Source: Streptomyces sp. CB01373 (GTDB taxonomy: Bacteria; Actinomycetota; Actinomycetes; Streptomycetales; Streptomycetaceae). Taken from it: a DNA stretch of 64,000 nt. The position numbers and the translations under genes were made by a program. The stretch lies in NCBI RefSeq assembly GCF_002803075.1, contig NZ_NNBK01000015.1, positions 62,001-126,000 on the forward strand, written 5' to 3'. Shown here piece after piece: positions 50,825 through 59,925 of this stretch. Under the pieces are notes generated by a model. It searched no databases. It was not told the origin of the DNA and worked only from the letters and a program-made list of their open reading frames with translations. Numbering within the stretch: position 1 is the first letter of the stretch; each line of letters starts with the position of its first letter.

Positions 50825-53728
50825 ATGAAAGGCACCAGAGGAAGACGCAGAACCACCCTCGCCGTGGCGCTCGCCCTGATCGCGGGCCTGAGCGCCACAG
50901 CTCCCGCCCACGCCGGCGACCCCGTCCACCCCTTCCGCGACCCGCGCCTGCCCGTCGACCGGCGCGTCGACGACCTGCTCTCCCGGCTGACGCCCGACGA
51001 GCGGATCTCCCTTCTCCACCAGTACGAGCCCGCGATCCCCCGCCTCGGCATCCGGGAGTTCCGCACCGGCACGGAGGCCCTGCACGGAGTGGCCTGGCTC
51101 GGCAAAACCACCGTGTTCCCGCAGGCCGTCGGACTCGCCTCCACCTGGGACCCGGAGCTGATCCGGCAGGTCGGCTCGGCGGTCGGCGACGAGGCACGCG
51201 GCTTCCAGCAGGAACGCCCGGCCGGCTGGGGCCTCAATCTGTGGGCGCCCGTGGTGAACCTGCTGCGCGACCCACGCTGGGGCCGCAACGAGGAAGGCTA
51301 CTCCGAGGACCCCTACCTCACCGGCTCGATCTCCGCCGCATACGGCACCGGTCTGACCGGCGGCGACCCGGACCACCTCAAGACGGCTCCCACGCTCAAG
51401 CACTTCCTCGCCAACAACAACGAGTACCAGCGCGACACCACGTCCTCCGAACTGCGCCCGCGCGTGCTGAAGGAGTACGACGAGCAGGCCTTCAGGCCCG
51501 CGATCGAGGCGGACGCGGCAACCGGGGTGATGTCCTCCTACAACCTCGTCAACGGCCGCCCCGACACGGTGGACCCGGCCCTGGACGACACCGTGCGCTC
51601 CTGGACCTCGCGGGACCTGCTGAACGTGACGGACGCCTTCGCGCCCGGCAACCTGACCGGCAGCCAGGGCTACTACGGCACCCAGGCGGAGGCGGACGCG
51701 GCGGCGCTGAAGGCGGGAATCGACAGCTTCACCGACAACGACACCGATCCCGGACCGACCACGGCGGCTGTCAAGTCGGCGCTTTCCAGCGGGCTGTTGA
51801 AGTCCTCGGACATCGACACCGCCGTCCGTCACATCCTGAGCATCCGCGTCCGGCTCGGCGAGTTCGACCCGGGGGGCGGCAGATACGGATCGATCGACGA
51901 GTCCGTCATCGACAGCCCCGCGCACCGGAAGCTGGCGCGCACGGCGGCGACCGAGGCGGCGGTGCTCCTGAAGAACGACGGAGCGCTGCCGCTGAGGAAG
52001 TCCTCCAGTGCCGCCGTCGTCGGCCCGCTCGCCGACACCCTCTACACCGACTGGTACTCCGGCACCCTCCCCTACGCGGTCACGCCGAAGGACGGCATCG
52101 CGGCCAAGCTCGGCGCTCCGGTGACGAGCAGCGAGGGTGTGGACCGGATCGCCCTGAAGAACACGGCGAACGGGAAGTACGTGACGGCGGGCACGGGCGA
52201 GGCGGGCGCGGCCCTGAAGGAGACCACGGACGCCGGTGTGCGTGCGCAGTTCGACGTCTTCGACTGGGGTTCGGGCATCGTCACCCTGCGCTCGGCGGCC
52301 AACGGCAGGTACGTCGGCTACGACTGGTCGGGTTTCGTCAACGACCAGACACAGCCCAACGGCTGGTTCGTGCAGCAGCAGTTCGAGCTGGAGCGGCAGG
52401 CCGACGGGACGTACCTGCTGCGGTACGCGGGGTACGAGACCGGCGAGTCCTGGTGGTCGAACCCGGTCTACCTCGGCCCGGCCGGCGCGGACGGCACGCT
52501 CGGCCTCGTACCGAAGGACCAAGCGGCGCACTACGCGAAGGACGTGATCCGCAGCGGCGTCGACGAGGCGGTCGCCGCGGTCAGGGGCAGGGACACGGCC
52601 GTGGTCGTGGTCGGCTCGATGCCCGCGATCAACGGTCGCGAGGCGCACGACCGCACGGACATGGGACTGGCGCCCTCCCAGCAGGCGCTGGTCAAGGCGG
52701 TCCGCCGGGCCAACCCCCGGACCGTGGTGGTCGTGGAGAACAGCTACCCCACCACCCTCGGAGCCCTGCAGAAGGAGGTCCCGGCCCTGCTGTGGACCAC
52801 GCACGCCGGCCAGGAGACCGGCAACGCCCTCGCCGACCTCCTGTACGGCGACGCGAACCCGGCGGGCCGCCTCACCCAGAACTGGTACCGGTCCGCGTCC
52901 GACCTCCCCTCCATCCTCGACTACGACATCATCAAGTCCGACCGCACGTACCAGTACTTCAAGGGCCGGCCGCTGTACCCGTTCGGCTACGGCCTGTCGT
53001 ACACGGCGTTCCGCTACGGCGGGCTGCAGCGGGTTTCGGACGGGTACGAGGTGGCGGTGACGAACACGGGGCGGCGGGCCGGCGACGAGGTGGTCCAGTT
53101 GTACGTCCACCAGCGGACGTCCCGTGACAAGCAGCCGCTGAGGCAGTTGAGGGCGTACGCGCGGGTGTCCCTGAAGCCGGGCGAGACGAAGACGGTGCGG
53201 CTGAGGCTGGCGACGTCGGATCTCGCGCACTGGGACGTCACGCGCTCGAAGTGGGTGGTGGAGTCGGGGACGTACGACGTGATGGCCGGCGCGTCGTCGG
53301 CGGACATCCGGGCGCGTACGTCGCTGAAGGTCCAGGGCGAGACCATCCCGCCCCGGGACCTCGGGAAGGCGACACGGGCCGAGAACTTCGACGACTACCG
53401 CGCAATCAGCCTGGTGGACGAGTCGAAGTCGAGGGGAACGGCGGTGGCCGCGACGGCCGACGGGGCGTGGCTGAAGTTCACGGACACGCAACTGGGCTCC
53501 GGTGCCGCGCGGTTGACCGCCGAGCTGGCTGGGGCTTCCGGCACGCTCGAGGTGCGCATCGGTTCGCCCGGCGGCAGGATCGTCGGCTCGGCGCGCTTCG
53601 ACGGCACATCGTCCCCGTACACCTACAGGACGGCGACGGCGCCGCTGGCGGCGGGCGCGAAAGGCCGTGCGGACGTCTACCTGGTGCTGAGCAAGGGGCT
53701 GCGTATGTCGGCCTTCAGCCTGCGCTGA
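50825..53728 (+). CDS. Secreted GH3 beta-glycosidase with fascin-like insert and C-terminal CBM6-like domain
   Basis: The 967-residue protein has a signal peptide (TLAVALALIAGLSATAPAHA, cleavage about 30). GH3 N-terminal domain: PTLKHFLANNNEYQRD and nucleophile D270 in LLNVTDAFAPGNL. The second GH3 domain is interrupted at about 430-560 by a fascin/trefoil-like stretch (IALKNTANGKYVTAGTGEAG, SAANGRYVGYDWSGFV). It resumes at YAKDVIRSGVDEAVAAVRGR and is followed by an Fn3-like domain (GDEVVQLYVHQRTSRDKQPL). The last 115 residues resemble a CBM6-type module. Such GH3 enzymes are beta-xylosidases or beta-glucosidases acting outside the cell, and would trim xyloglucan or xylan oligomers before import. 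Confidence 0.9.
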   Translation: MKGTRGRRRTTLAVALALIAGLSATAPAHAGDPVHPFRDPRLPVDRRVDDLLSRLTPDERISLLHQYEPAIPRLGIREFRTGTEALHGVAWLGKTTVFPQAVGLASTWDPELIRQVGSAVGDEARGFQQERPAGWGLNLWAPVVNLLRDPRWGRNEEGYSEDPYLTGSISAAYGTGLTGGDPDHLKTAPTLKHFLANNNEYQRDTTSSELRPRVLKEYDEQAFRPAIEADAATGVMSSYNLVNGRPDTVDPALDDTVRSWTSRDLLNVTDAFAPGNLTGSQGYYGTQAEADAAALKAGIDSFTDNDTDPGPTTAAVKSALSSGLLKSSDIDTAVRHILSIRVRLGEFDPGGGRYGSIDESVIDSPAHRKLARTAATEAAVLLKNDGALPLRKSSSAAVVGPLADTLYTDWYSGTLPYAVTPKDGIAAKLGAPVTSSEGVDRIALKNTANGKYVTAGTGEAGAALKETTDAGVRAQFDVFDWGSGIVTLRSAANGRYVGYDWSGFVNDQTQPNGWFVQQQFELERQADGTYLLRYAGYETGESWWSNPVYLGPAGADGTLGLVPKDQAAHYAKDVIRSGVDEAVAAVRGRDTAVVVVGSMPAINGREAHDRTDMGLAPSQQALVKAVRRANPRTVVVVENSYPTTLGALQKEVPALLWTTHAGQETGNALADLLYGDANPAGRLTQNWYRSASDLPSILDYDIIKSDRTYQYFKGRPLYPFGYGLSYTAFRYGGLQRVSDGYEVAVTNTGRRAGDEVVQLYVHQRTSRDKQPLRQLRAYARVSLKPGETKTVRLRLATSDLAHWDVTRSKWVVESGTYDVMAGASSADIRARTSLKVQGETIPPRDLGKATRAENFDDYRAISLVDESKSRGTAVAATADGAWLKFTDTQLGSGAARLTAELAGASGTLEVRIGSPGGRIVGSARFDGTSSPYTYRTATAPLAAGAKGRADVYLVLSKGLRMSAFSLR

Positions 53729-53743
53729 GTTCGCACGGTTCGT

Positions 53744-53817
53744 GGGGCGGGCTGCCGGGCCCCGACGAGTGCTGGGCGGTCTCGACGACGCCCGGTTCGT
53801 GGGCGGCAGCCCGTCCC
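53744..53817. terminator. Compound hairpin between GH3 and amidohydrolase genes
   Basis: GGGGCGGGCTGCC (53744-53756) can pair with GGCAGCCCGTCCC (53805-53817) with one G-U pair, around a 48-base loop that folds internally. It sits between two convergent genes and could terminate both. The long loop lowers confidence. Confidence 0.4.
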
Positions 53818-53826
53818 GACAGGCCG

Positions 53827-54867
53827 CTACCGGCGAGCGACGAGTGCCGGAAGAAGACGATGCGCGTTGTCGCGGTTGATGCAGCGGCGCTGTTGTTCGT
53901 CGAGGGCGGGGTCGTTGTCGAGCGCGGGTGCGGTGACATCCGTGACCAGGTGTGCCGGGGTGGGTGGCCAGTCACTGCCGTAGAGAATGCGGGAGGGGTC
54001 CACGGTGGACAGCAGACTCGGCGTGGACGACGGGGACATGGGGCCGGCCGTGTCGTAGTAGAAGCGGTGCAGGTAGTCACGGACCCGGGCGGGTTCCACC
54101 TTGGGCGTCAGGTGGTCGCTGAACACCTCGACGCGACCGGCGATGTACGGCAGGAAGCCGCCTCCGTGCGGGAGGATGAAGGTGATGTCCGGGTAGCGGT
54201 CCAGCGTCCCGTTGAGGATGAGGCTGATCGCCGCGCGCGTGGTGTCCATCAGGAAGTCGCACAGGAACGGCGGTACGCCCTCCAGCTCCGCACCGCCTCC
54301 GGGAACGTCCATCGGGTGCGTACTGACCACGGCGGAGCGCTCGTTCAGCTCCGCCAGGATTCTGTCCTGGTCGGGATGACCGAGGTAGACACCCTTGACG
54401 CTGGTGCGCACACTGACGCCGACAGCCCCGAGTTCGTCCATTCCGTGGGTGAGCGACCACATGGAGAGCTCGGGGCTGTCGAGGAACAGGGGGGTGTAGA
54501 AGGCGAAGCGGCCGGGATGGCTTGCGGCGAGGTCGCCGGCGGCCTGCAGGGCGACATGGGCGCTTTCCTTGCGCACCTTCGGATCCTGGAGGCGGCCCAG
54601 CATCGCGACGGTGAACACGCTGGTCCGGATGCCTGCCGCGTCCATCATCCCGAGAGCCGTACCGAGATCCCACTGGGTCCACCGCGGCAGGTTCCCACGC
54701 TGGACGATCTCTTGTCTCTCCGCCCAGTCGAGCCATTCCGGCGCGGTGTAGTGGTGGTGTACGTCGACACGCGCCCGGCGTGCGTCGTCCTCGCCCGCCC
54801 CGGTCGGCCCGCTGTTGGCTATGCCGGTCACCGCGGCCGTACCCGCGGCTGTCTGTATATCTGTCAT
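53827..54867 (-). CDS. Amidohydrolase_2-family decarboxylase/hydrolase
   Basis: The 346-residue protein has the ACMSD/gamma-resorcylate-decarboxylase type TIM-barrel: RVDVHHHYTAPEWLDW (HxH metal site), RFAFYTPLFLDSPELSM, STHPMDVPGGG, FILPHGGGFLPYIAGR and YGSDWPPTP (metal Asp). This subfamily decarboxylates aromatic acids or hydrolyses C-C bonds. ATG 54867 precedes an N-terminal tail of about 30 residues without motif. It is on the same strand as, and 89 bases downstream of, the FAD monooxygenase, so joint action on an aromatic substrate is likely. Confidence 0.85.
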   Translation of the reverse strand: MTDIQTAAGTAAVTGIANSGPTGAGEDDARRARVDVHHHYTAPEWLDWAERQEIVQRGNLPRWTQWDLGTALGMMDAAGIRTSVFTVAMLGRLQDPKVRKESAHVALQAAGDLAASHPGRFAFYTPLFLDSPELSMWSLTHGMDELGAVGVSVRTSVKGVYLGHPDQDRILAELNERSAVVSTHPMDVPGGGAELEGVPPFLCDFLMDTTRAAISLILNGTLDRYPDITFILPHGGGFLPYIAGRVEVFSDHLTPKVEPARVRDYLHRFYYDTAGPMSPSSTPSLLSTVDPSRILYGSDWPPTPAHLVTDVTAPALDNDPALDEQQRRCINRDNAHRLLPALVARR

Positions 54868-54956
54868 GGACAGGCTCCCGTTTCTGTGGTGACGCCGGTG
54901 ACGCCCGGGAAGTCGTGCCTGTGAAGGAGGCTCCGCGTTCCGGGCCGCGGCGGGGT

Positions 54957-56576
54957 TCAGCGCCCGAGAATCTGGAGGAGAGCGCCGGTCAGTTCCTTTT
55001 CCATGTCCGCCGTCCCGGCCTCGGCCCGCCAGGCCACGAAGCCGTCCGGACGTACCAGCACCGCGCCCTCCGGTGCGACGCCGTGCACCGAGGCCCAGTC
55101 CGCGTCGCCGCCGGTGTCCAGGTCGTACTCCGCCCCGTCGCCGACGGAGTGGACGTCGAGCGGTACGTTGAGCCGCGCGCCCGCGGTACGGGCAGCGGTG
55201 TGCCAGGCAGGACCCCCGCAGAGCAGGACGAAGGACCGCTCGTACAGGTCGACGGTGGAGACCTTCGCCCCGTCGCGTGTGACCCAGAGATGCGGTGCGC
55301 GGCTTCCGGGCTCGCCGTTCAGGCACAGGACGTCGGGGAGGACGGGGTCGTCCGCGTTCGCGCCCACCACCGCCCGCGATGCGTAGCGATAACCCAGCGC
55401 CACGGTCATCAGGTCCGCGGTGTCGTTCGACGCCGTCCTGGCGGAGTAGCCGGGGTGCTGTTCGCGAGCCGCCTGGATCGTCGCCCGCGCGCTGGTGGTC
55501 TGTGCCACCGGCCTGCGCTCGGCCTCATAGCTGTCCAGCAGCGCCGGGTCCGCCCAGCCCCGGAGGACCCCGGAGATCTTCCAGGCGAGGTTGTGCGCGT
55601 CCTGGATACCGGTGTTGGATCCGAACGCCCCGGTCGGCGGCATCTCGTGAGCGGAGTCACCGATGAGGAAGACGCGTCCGTCCCGATAGCTGTTCGCCAC
55701 GCGGTCCGCCGCGTGCCACGGTGCTCGTCCGGTGATCTCCACGTCCAGATCGCGCACCCCGGCCGCAGCCCGGATGTGGTCGGTGATCCGGGCATCGGTG
55801 AAGTGCTCCAGCGTTTGTCCGCGCTCCGGGAACCAGGGCACGTGGAAGACCCACTGCTCCTCGTTGTCCACGGGCAGCAGCACGCCTTCGCCGGCGGGGT
55901 CGGTGACGTAGCAGACGACGAACTTCTGCTCCCCCGCGACCTCGCGCAGCATCTTGCTGCGGAAGGTGACGCTGACGTTGTGGAACAGATCGCCCGAGCC
56001 CGAGTGCTCGATCCCGAGCCGCTGGCGGACGGGGCTGCGGGGACCGTCGGCGGCGAGCAGGTAGTCCGACCTCACCGTGTACGTCTCGCCGGTGTCCCTG
56101 GTCTGCAGAACGGCCTGCACCCCGTCGTCGTCCTGGCTGAAGGACAGCAGTTCCGTGCTGAAGCGCACGTCCCCGCCCAGGTCGCGGGCACCTTGCAGCA
56201 GGACCGGTTCCAGATCGTTCTGGCTGCAGGCGCAGCGCATCGTCGAGCACAGGTCCGCCTCGGGCGGCCTGCCCGTGATCCGCGCCGAGAGCCACCGCCG
56301 GTTCGTTCCGCGCAGGGTGTCCACCTGCAGGATCCCGTGGTTCTTCGACAGCGTGGTCGCGGCCTGCCGGATCCGCGGTTCGAGCCCGGCGGTCCGGAAC
56401 AGTTCCATCGTCCGCATGTTGTTGCCGCGGCCGCGCGGATGCGCAGACGTGGCGGCGTGACGCTCGACGACACAGTGCTGGATGCCCAGGCGTCCGAGGA
56501 ACACGGATGCGGACAGGCCCACGAGTGAGCCCCCCACGACCAGGACGGGCACATACTCGTTGCCGCGATCGTTCAT
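54957..56576 (-). CDS. FAD-dependent aromatic monooxygenase (PHBH-like, class A)
   Basis: The 539-residue flavoprotein has the FAD-binding motif VPVLVVGGSLVGLSASVFLG, the DG motif LLAADGPRSPVRQRLG, and the second FAD motif GRVFLIGDSAHEMPPTGAFG followed by NTGIQDAHNLAWKI, as in TfdB/PheA and Rdm-type hydroxylases. The C-terminal thioredoxin-like domain (HLWVTRDGAKVSTVDLYERS) is that of phenol hydroxylase relatives. ATG 56576 follows ccggaggagaacgcg. It is divergent from the P450 at 56865. The pair could form part of a small aromatic catabolic or tailoring pathway. Confidence 0.9.
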   Translation of the reverse strand: MNDRGNEYVPVLVVGGSLVGLSASVFLGRLGIQHCVVERHAATSAHPRGRGNNMRTMELFRTAGLEPRIRQAATTLSKNHGILQVDTLRGTNRRWLSARITGRPPEADLCSTMRCACSQNDLEPVLLQGARDLGGDVRFSTELLSFSQDDDGVQAVLQTRDTGETYTVRSDYLLAADGPRSPVRQRLGIEHSGSGDLFHNVSVTFRSKMLREVAGEQKFVVCYVTDPAGEGVLLPVDNEEQWVFHVPWFPERGQTLEHFTDARITDHIRAAAGVRDLDVEITGRAPWHAADRVANSYRDGRVFLIGDSAHEMPPTGAFGSNTGIQDAHNLAWKISGVLRGWADPALLDSYEAERRPVAQTTSARATIQAAREQHPGYSARTASNDTADLMTVALGYRYASRAVVGANADDPVLPDVLCLNGEPGSRAPHLWVTRDGAKVSTVDLYERSFVLLCGGPAWHTAARTAGARLNVPLDVHSVGDGAEYDLDTGGDADWASVHGVAPEGAVLVRPDGFVAWRAEAGTADMEKELTGALLQILGR

Positions 56577-56864
56577 CGCGTTCTCCTCCGGATCAGCGTC
56601 TTCGCAGCACGGGGGCCGATGGGTTCCGTGGCTCGCTCTCAGTTTTTTGCCATGCTCGGCGAGCCGATAAGCAGCGATCACCCGAACAGAGGCACATCCG
56701 CCCCGCCGCAGCCCGTACGAATGGGCCCCGGCGGCCGTGCGGGAGGCCAGTGGGTGCGATCGGGCGAATCGCGTTTATGCACGGGATCCTTCCGGGGACC
56801 GGTGGATGGTAAGTCGCACATCTGCTGTCCCGTGGCCGGGGCGGAAGCTTTCAGAAAGGCCGGG
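56577..56864. other. Divergent promoter region of monooxygenase and P450
   Basis: These 288 bases separate the two divergent oxygenase genes. The region is less GC-rich around 56640-56700, as expected for promoters, but no clear operator palindrome was found and no regulator gene adjoins. Confidence 0.5.
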
Positions 56865-58127
56865 ATGATGACTCAGCTCGACGAACGGGACACGACGAAC
56901 TCGACAGCGGACGCGATCGCGGCGGCCTCACGCGGTTCAGTGGAGTACCGCGCCAACCCCTATCCGGTGTACGCGTGCCTGCGTGAGTCGGCCCCGGTGT
57001 GCCGGCTGACTCCCCCGCACGGGGTGTCCACCTATCTGATCACCCGGTTCGACGACGCCAAGGCCGCCCTGACGGACCCCCGCATCAGCAAGGACATGTA
57101 CGCGGCGATGGACGCGTACCACACCATCTTCGGCGACTCGTCCATCGCGCTCGACGACAACATGCTCTTCGCGGACCCGCCCAAGCACACCCGGCTGCGC
57201 CGCATCGTCAACAGGGCGTTCAGTCCGCGGCGTATCGAGTCCTTGGGTCCTCGTATTCAGCAGGTCACCGACGAACTGCTGGACCGCTGTTCCACCGACG
57301 GGCCCATCGACCTGCTGTCGTCCTTCGCCTTCCCGCTCCCGCTCATCGTGATCTGCGAACTCATCGGAATTCCCGAGCACGAGCGCGCACAAGCACAGAA
57401 ATGGTGCACCACCGTCGCACGGACCGGATTCAGCAAGGCGGACAAGGAAAAGCTGGCACAGGCCGAGGGATCACTGCGGGACTACTTCGCCGAACTCATC
57501 TCGCGGAAGCGGGAGAACGCGTCCGACGACCTGCTCAGTGATCTGATCCGGACGCAGGACGAGCAGGGCGCCATGACCGACGGCGAGCTTCTGTCGACCC
57601 TGTGGGTGCTGCTCTTCGCCGGCCACAAGACGACCGCGTACCTCATCGGCAACGCCGTGTTCAACCTGCTGACCCATCGCGACCAACTGCACGAGGTCCT
57701 GGAGGACCCGGAACTGCTGCCGAACGCGATCGAGGAGGTCATCCGCTTCGAGGGCTCGGTGGAGAACGCGACGTTCCGGCACGCGCTGGAGGACATCGAC
57801 ATCAGCGGCACGCTCATTCCCAAGGGTTCCCTCGTGCAGGTCGCGGTCGCCTCCGCGAACCGGGACCCGGAGAAGTTCGCCTGCCCCGACACCTTCGACG
57901 TGAAGCGGCCGGGTCTGCAGAGCGCGCACCTCGGCTTCGGCAGCGGGGCGCACTACTGCCTCGGTGCGCCGTTGGCCAGGATGGAGATGCGGACGGCGCT
58001 GACCACGCTCTTCCAGAAGTTCCCGAAGATCGACCTCGACTTCCCGGCGTCCGAGGCCGAATGGCTCAAGGTCCCGTTCCCCGCCTTCCGCGGACTTGAG
58101 AGGCTCCCTGTCACGCTGGTTCCGTGA
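56865..58127 (+). CDS. Cytochrome P450 with atypical I-helix (AGHKTT)
   Basis: The 420-residue soluble P450 has the heme-binding loop FGSGAHYCLGAPLAR (Cys365), the ExxR motif in EEVIRFE (E291, R294) and substrate region SPRRIESLGPRIQQ. The I-helix reads FAGHKTT (252-257) where the acid of the usual AGxD/ET is Lys. That acid normally helps proton delivery to the heme-bound oxygen. Start ATG 56865 or the adjacent ATG 56868, behind cagaaaggccggg. No ferredoxin gene is adjacent. A strong terminator follows. Confidence 0.92.
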   Translation: MMTQLDERDTTNSTADAIAAASRGSVEYRANPYPVYACLRESAPVCRLTPPHGVSTYLITRFDDAKAALTDPRISKDMYAAMDAYHTIFGDSSIALDDNMLFADPPKHTRLRRIVNRAFSPRRIESLGPRIQQVTDELLDRCSTDGPIDLLSSFAFPLPLIVICELIGIPEHERAQAQKWCTTVARTGFSKADKEKLAQAEGSLRDYFAELISRKRENASDDLLSDLIRTQDEQGAMTDGELLSTLWVLLFAGHKTTAYLIGNAVFNLLTHRDQLHEVLEDPELLPNAIEEVIRFEGSVENATFRHALEDIDISGTLIPKGSLVQVAVASANRDPEKFACPDTFDVKRPGLQSAHLGFGSGAHYCLGAPLARMEMRTALTTLFQKFPKIDLDFPASEAEWLKVPFPAFRGLERLPVTLVP

Positions 58128-58158
58128 CCGGTCGTCGGGTACCCCGGGCCGGCACACC

Positions 58159-58195
58159 CACGGGCCTTCGGCGCACATCACGCCGAAGGCCCGTG
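58159..58195 (+). terminator. Terminator of the P450 gene
   Basis: CACGGGCCTTCGGCG (58159-58173) pairs perfectly with CGCCGAAGGCCCGTG (58181-58195) around CACATCA, followed by ACCTTTAC. The 15-bp stem starts 32 bases after the P450 stop. Confidence 0.9.
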
Positions 58196-58228
58196 ACCTT
58201 TACGCGTACCTGAGCGGCCCTGCCGCCG

Positions 58229-58663
58229 ACGGATCCGCCATCACCACCGACCTCCTGGTCGCGCGTCCTACCGCTGCTCTCCCCGGCCGAGCCCGCCTGC
58301 ACCGGCACCTCGTTCATCGAGACCGATCTGCTCGACGCCGACGCCCGGCACCCCGGCAGCGCCGCCCTCCTCGGTGACGGGTTCTTCATCTGCCTCGGTG
58401 ATCAGCGCGGCTTCCTCGCGCACCGGGAGGCTCACGCCCGGGACATGGTCCCAGCGGTGTCCGACGGGCAGGGCGAACTCGGCCTGGCGATCGCCGCCCA
58501 CCCCGGCGACACGGAGGCGGCCCTGACCGCGTACGAGGAAGCGCTCTTCCCGCGCGGCGAGGCGTCCGCCGCCGAGTCCGCCACCAGCCTGGAGACCATG
58601 TTCGGCGAGCGGGGCCTGGAGCGAATGACCGAGTTCTTCGCCTCCCACCGGAAAGCCGAGTGA
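58229..58663 (+). pseudogene. C-terminal fragment of a TetX-like FAD monooxygenase
   Basis: The plus frame reads SWSRVLPLLSPAEPACTGTS, FIETDLLDADARHPGSAALL and GDQRGFLAHREAHARDMVPA, then jumps to LTAYEEALFPRGEASAAESA and LERMTEFFASHRKAE. These match the substrate-domain and C-terminus of TetX-type flavoproteins. The N-terminal FAD domain and the middle (with the GD motif) are missing. The frame is open but has no start with a ribosome site. It is a truncated remnant. Confidence 0.7.
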
Positions 58664-58670
58664 AGCCGCA

Positions 58671-59291
58671 TCAGGACGAGGCCGCCCGACCGTCACCGGG
58701 CGGGGGCGGGAAGACCAGCGTCGCCAGGTAGTCGTCGAGGAGCTCGATCTGGCGGTGGGGCGGGAACGCCTCGGGGTCGAGGAGGGCCTGTACGACCAGG
58801 CCGAGCACGAAGGACTGGATGCCGGCCGCGACGCGGGCCGCGTCTCCTGCGGGCAGTTCGCCGAGCTGCTGGGCCGCGGCGACCAGGTCGCGGAGCTTGT
58901 CGCGGCTTCGCGCGTACTTGCCGGCGTAGTCGGCGCTCAGCTCCGGGTCGGCGAGCGCGATGTCCCAGGAGGACACCCAGATCCGGTTGCTGACGGTGGC
59001 CTCGTCCGTCAGCGGCAGGACGTCGAGGAGCGCGGCCCGCACGGCGGACATGCCTTTCCCCGCGGTACGGCGAAGACGGGCGTCGCTGCGCGGTTCGAGC
59101 AGGTCCAGGGCGTATGCGACGAGGTCGCGCTTGGTGGGGAAGTAGTGGGTGAGCAGACCGGTGGTCGCGTCGAGTTCGGCGGCGACGGCGCGCATGGTCA
59201 GTCCGCCGAAGCCGTGCGCGGCCAGCACCCGCCAGACCGCTTCGGAGACGTCGCGCCGGCGGGCCTCGTGGTCCCCCTTGGTGCGTGGCAT
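58671..59291 (-). CDS. TetR-family transcriptional regulator
   Basis: The 206-residue protein has an N-terminal TetR HTH: DVSEAVWRVLAAHGFGGLTM, RAVAAELDATTGLLTHYFPT, KRDLVAYAL. The C-terminal ligand domain (helices from about residue 60) is of the TetR_C_6-like type. ATG 59291 is used; an upstream ATG at 59306 is also possible. It is divergent from a GNAT acetyltransferase with only 48 bases between the starts, so it probably represses that gene. The intergenic stretch gtacataaccataacg is AT-rich. Confidence 0.9.
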   Translation of the reverse strand: MPRTKGDHEARRRDVSEAVWRVLAAHGFGGLTMRAVAAELDATTGLLTHYFPTKRDLVAYALDLLEPRSDARLRRTAGKGMSAVRAALLDVLPLTDEATVSNRIWVSSWDIALADPELSADYAGKYARSRDKLRDLVAAAQQLGELPAGDAARVAAGIQSFVLGLVVQALLDPEAFPPHRQIELLDDYLATLVFPPPPGDGRAASS

Positions 59292-59339
59292 GCTGCTACC
59301 GTACATAACCATAACGCTTGTTGTGTGAATGGGGTCACC

Positions 59340-59891
59340 ATGTTCTCCCTGCCGCTGCGGGACAACGCTCTTCTGCGTCCGCTCGAGATATGGCACGCCG
59401 AGGAGTTCGCCGCCCATATGGACCGGGCGCGCGAGCACATCCGGCCCTGGGTCGGGGCGAAGTTCGTCACCGACGATGTCGACGGCGCGCGGGCCACGTT
59501 GCGCCGGTACGCGGAGCGCCAGGCCGCGGACGGCGCCCGCATCTACGGCATCTGGCTCGACGGCGTGCTGGTCGGCGGCGTGATGTTCGTGGACTTCGAC
59601 GCCGTCTCCGGTTCGTGCGAGATCGGTTGCTGGCTGGAGCCGGCCGCCGAGGGGCACGGCCTGGTGACGGAGGCGTGCCGCACCTTGCTGGAGTGGGCGT
59701 TCACCTCCCGCGGGGTGCACCGGGCCGAGTGGCACTGCCGGGCCGACAACGGGCGCAGCTCCGCGGTGGCCAAGCGGCTCGGCATGACCCTCGAGGGTGT
59801 GCGGCGGGAGTACTGGCCCTACGGCGGCACCCGTTACGACAAGGAGATGTGGGCGGTCCTCGCCCCGGAATGGCGCGCCCACCGCCAGTGA
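59340..59891 (+). CDS. RimJ/RimL-type GNAT acetyltransferase
   Basis: The 183-residue protein shows the ribosomal-protein-acetyltransferase fold: LLRPLEIWHAEEFAAHMDRA, EIGCWLEPAAEGHGLVTEAC (acetyl-CoA P-loop, degenerate), and HCRADNGRSSAVAKRLGMTL, ending in YWPYGGTRYDKEMWAVLAPE. Start ATG 59340; an upstream GTG at 59325 is an alternative. It is divergent from the TetR gene. Members acetylate protein N-termini, small amines or antibiotics; the substrate is unknown. Confidence 0.88.
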   Translation: MFSLPLRDNALLRPLEIWHAEEFAAHMDRAREHIRPWVGAKFVTDDVDGARATLRRYAERQAADGARIYGIWLDGVLVGGVMFVDFDAVSGSCEIGCWLEPAAEGHGLVTEACRTLLEWAFTSRGVHRAEWHCRADNGRSSAVAKRLGMTLEGVRREYWPYGGTRYDKEMWAVLAPEWRAHRQ

Positions 59892-59925
59892 CGGCAAGCC
59901 CTCGTGCCCGGTTCGAGGAACGGGA

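Noticed and set aside
49904..53491. A 1195-codon open frame on the minus strand opposite the LacI and GH3 genes
   Set aside because: It is the mirror of a high-GC coding strand: no motifs, low-complexity Arg/Gly/Val content, no ribosome site. The plus-strand proteins have full domains.
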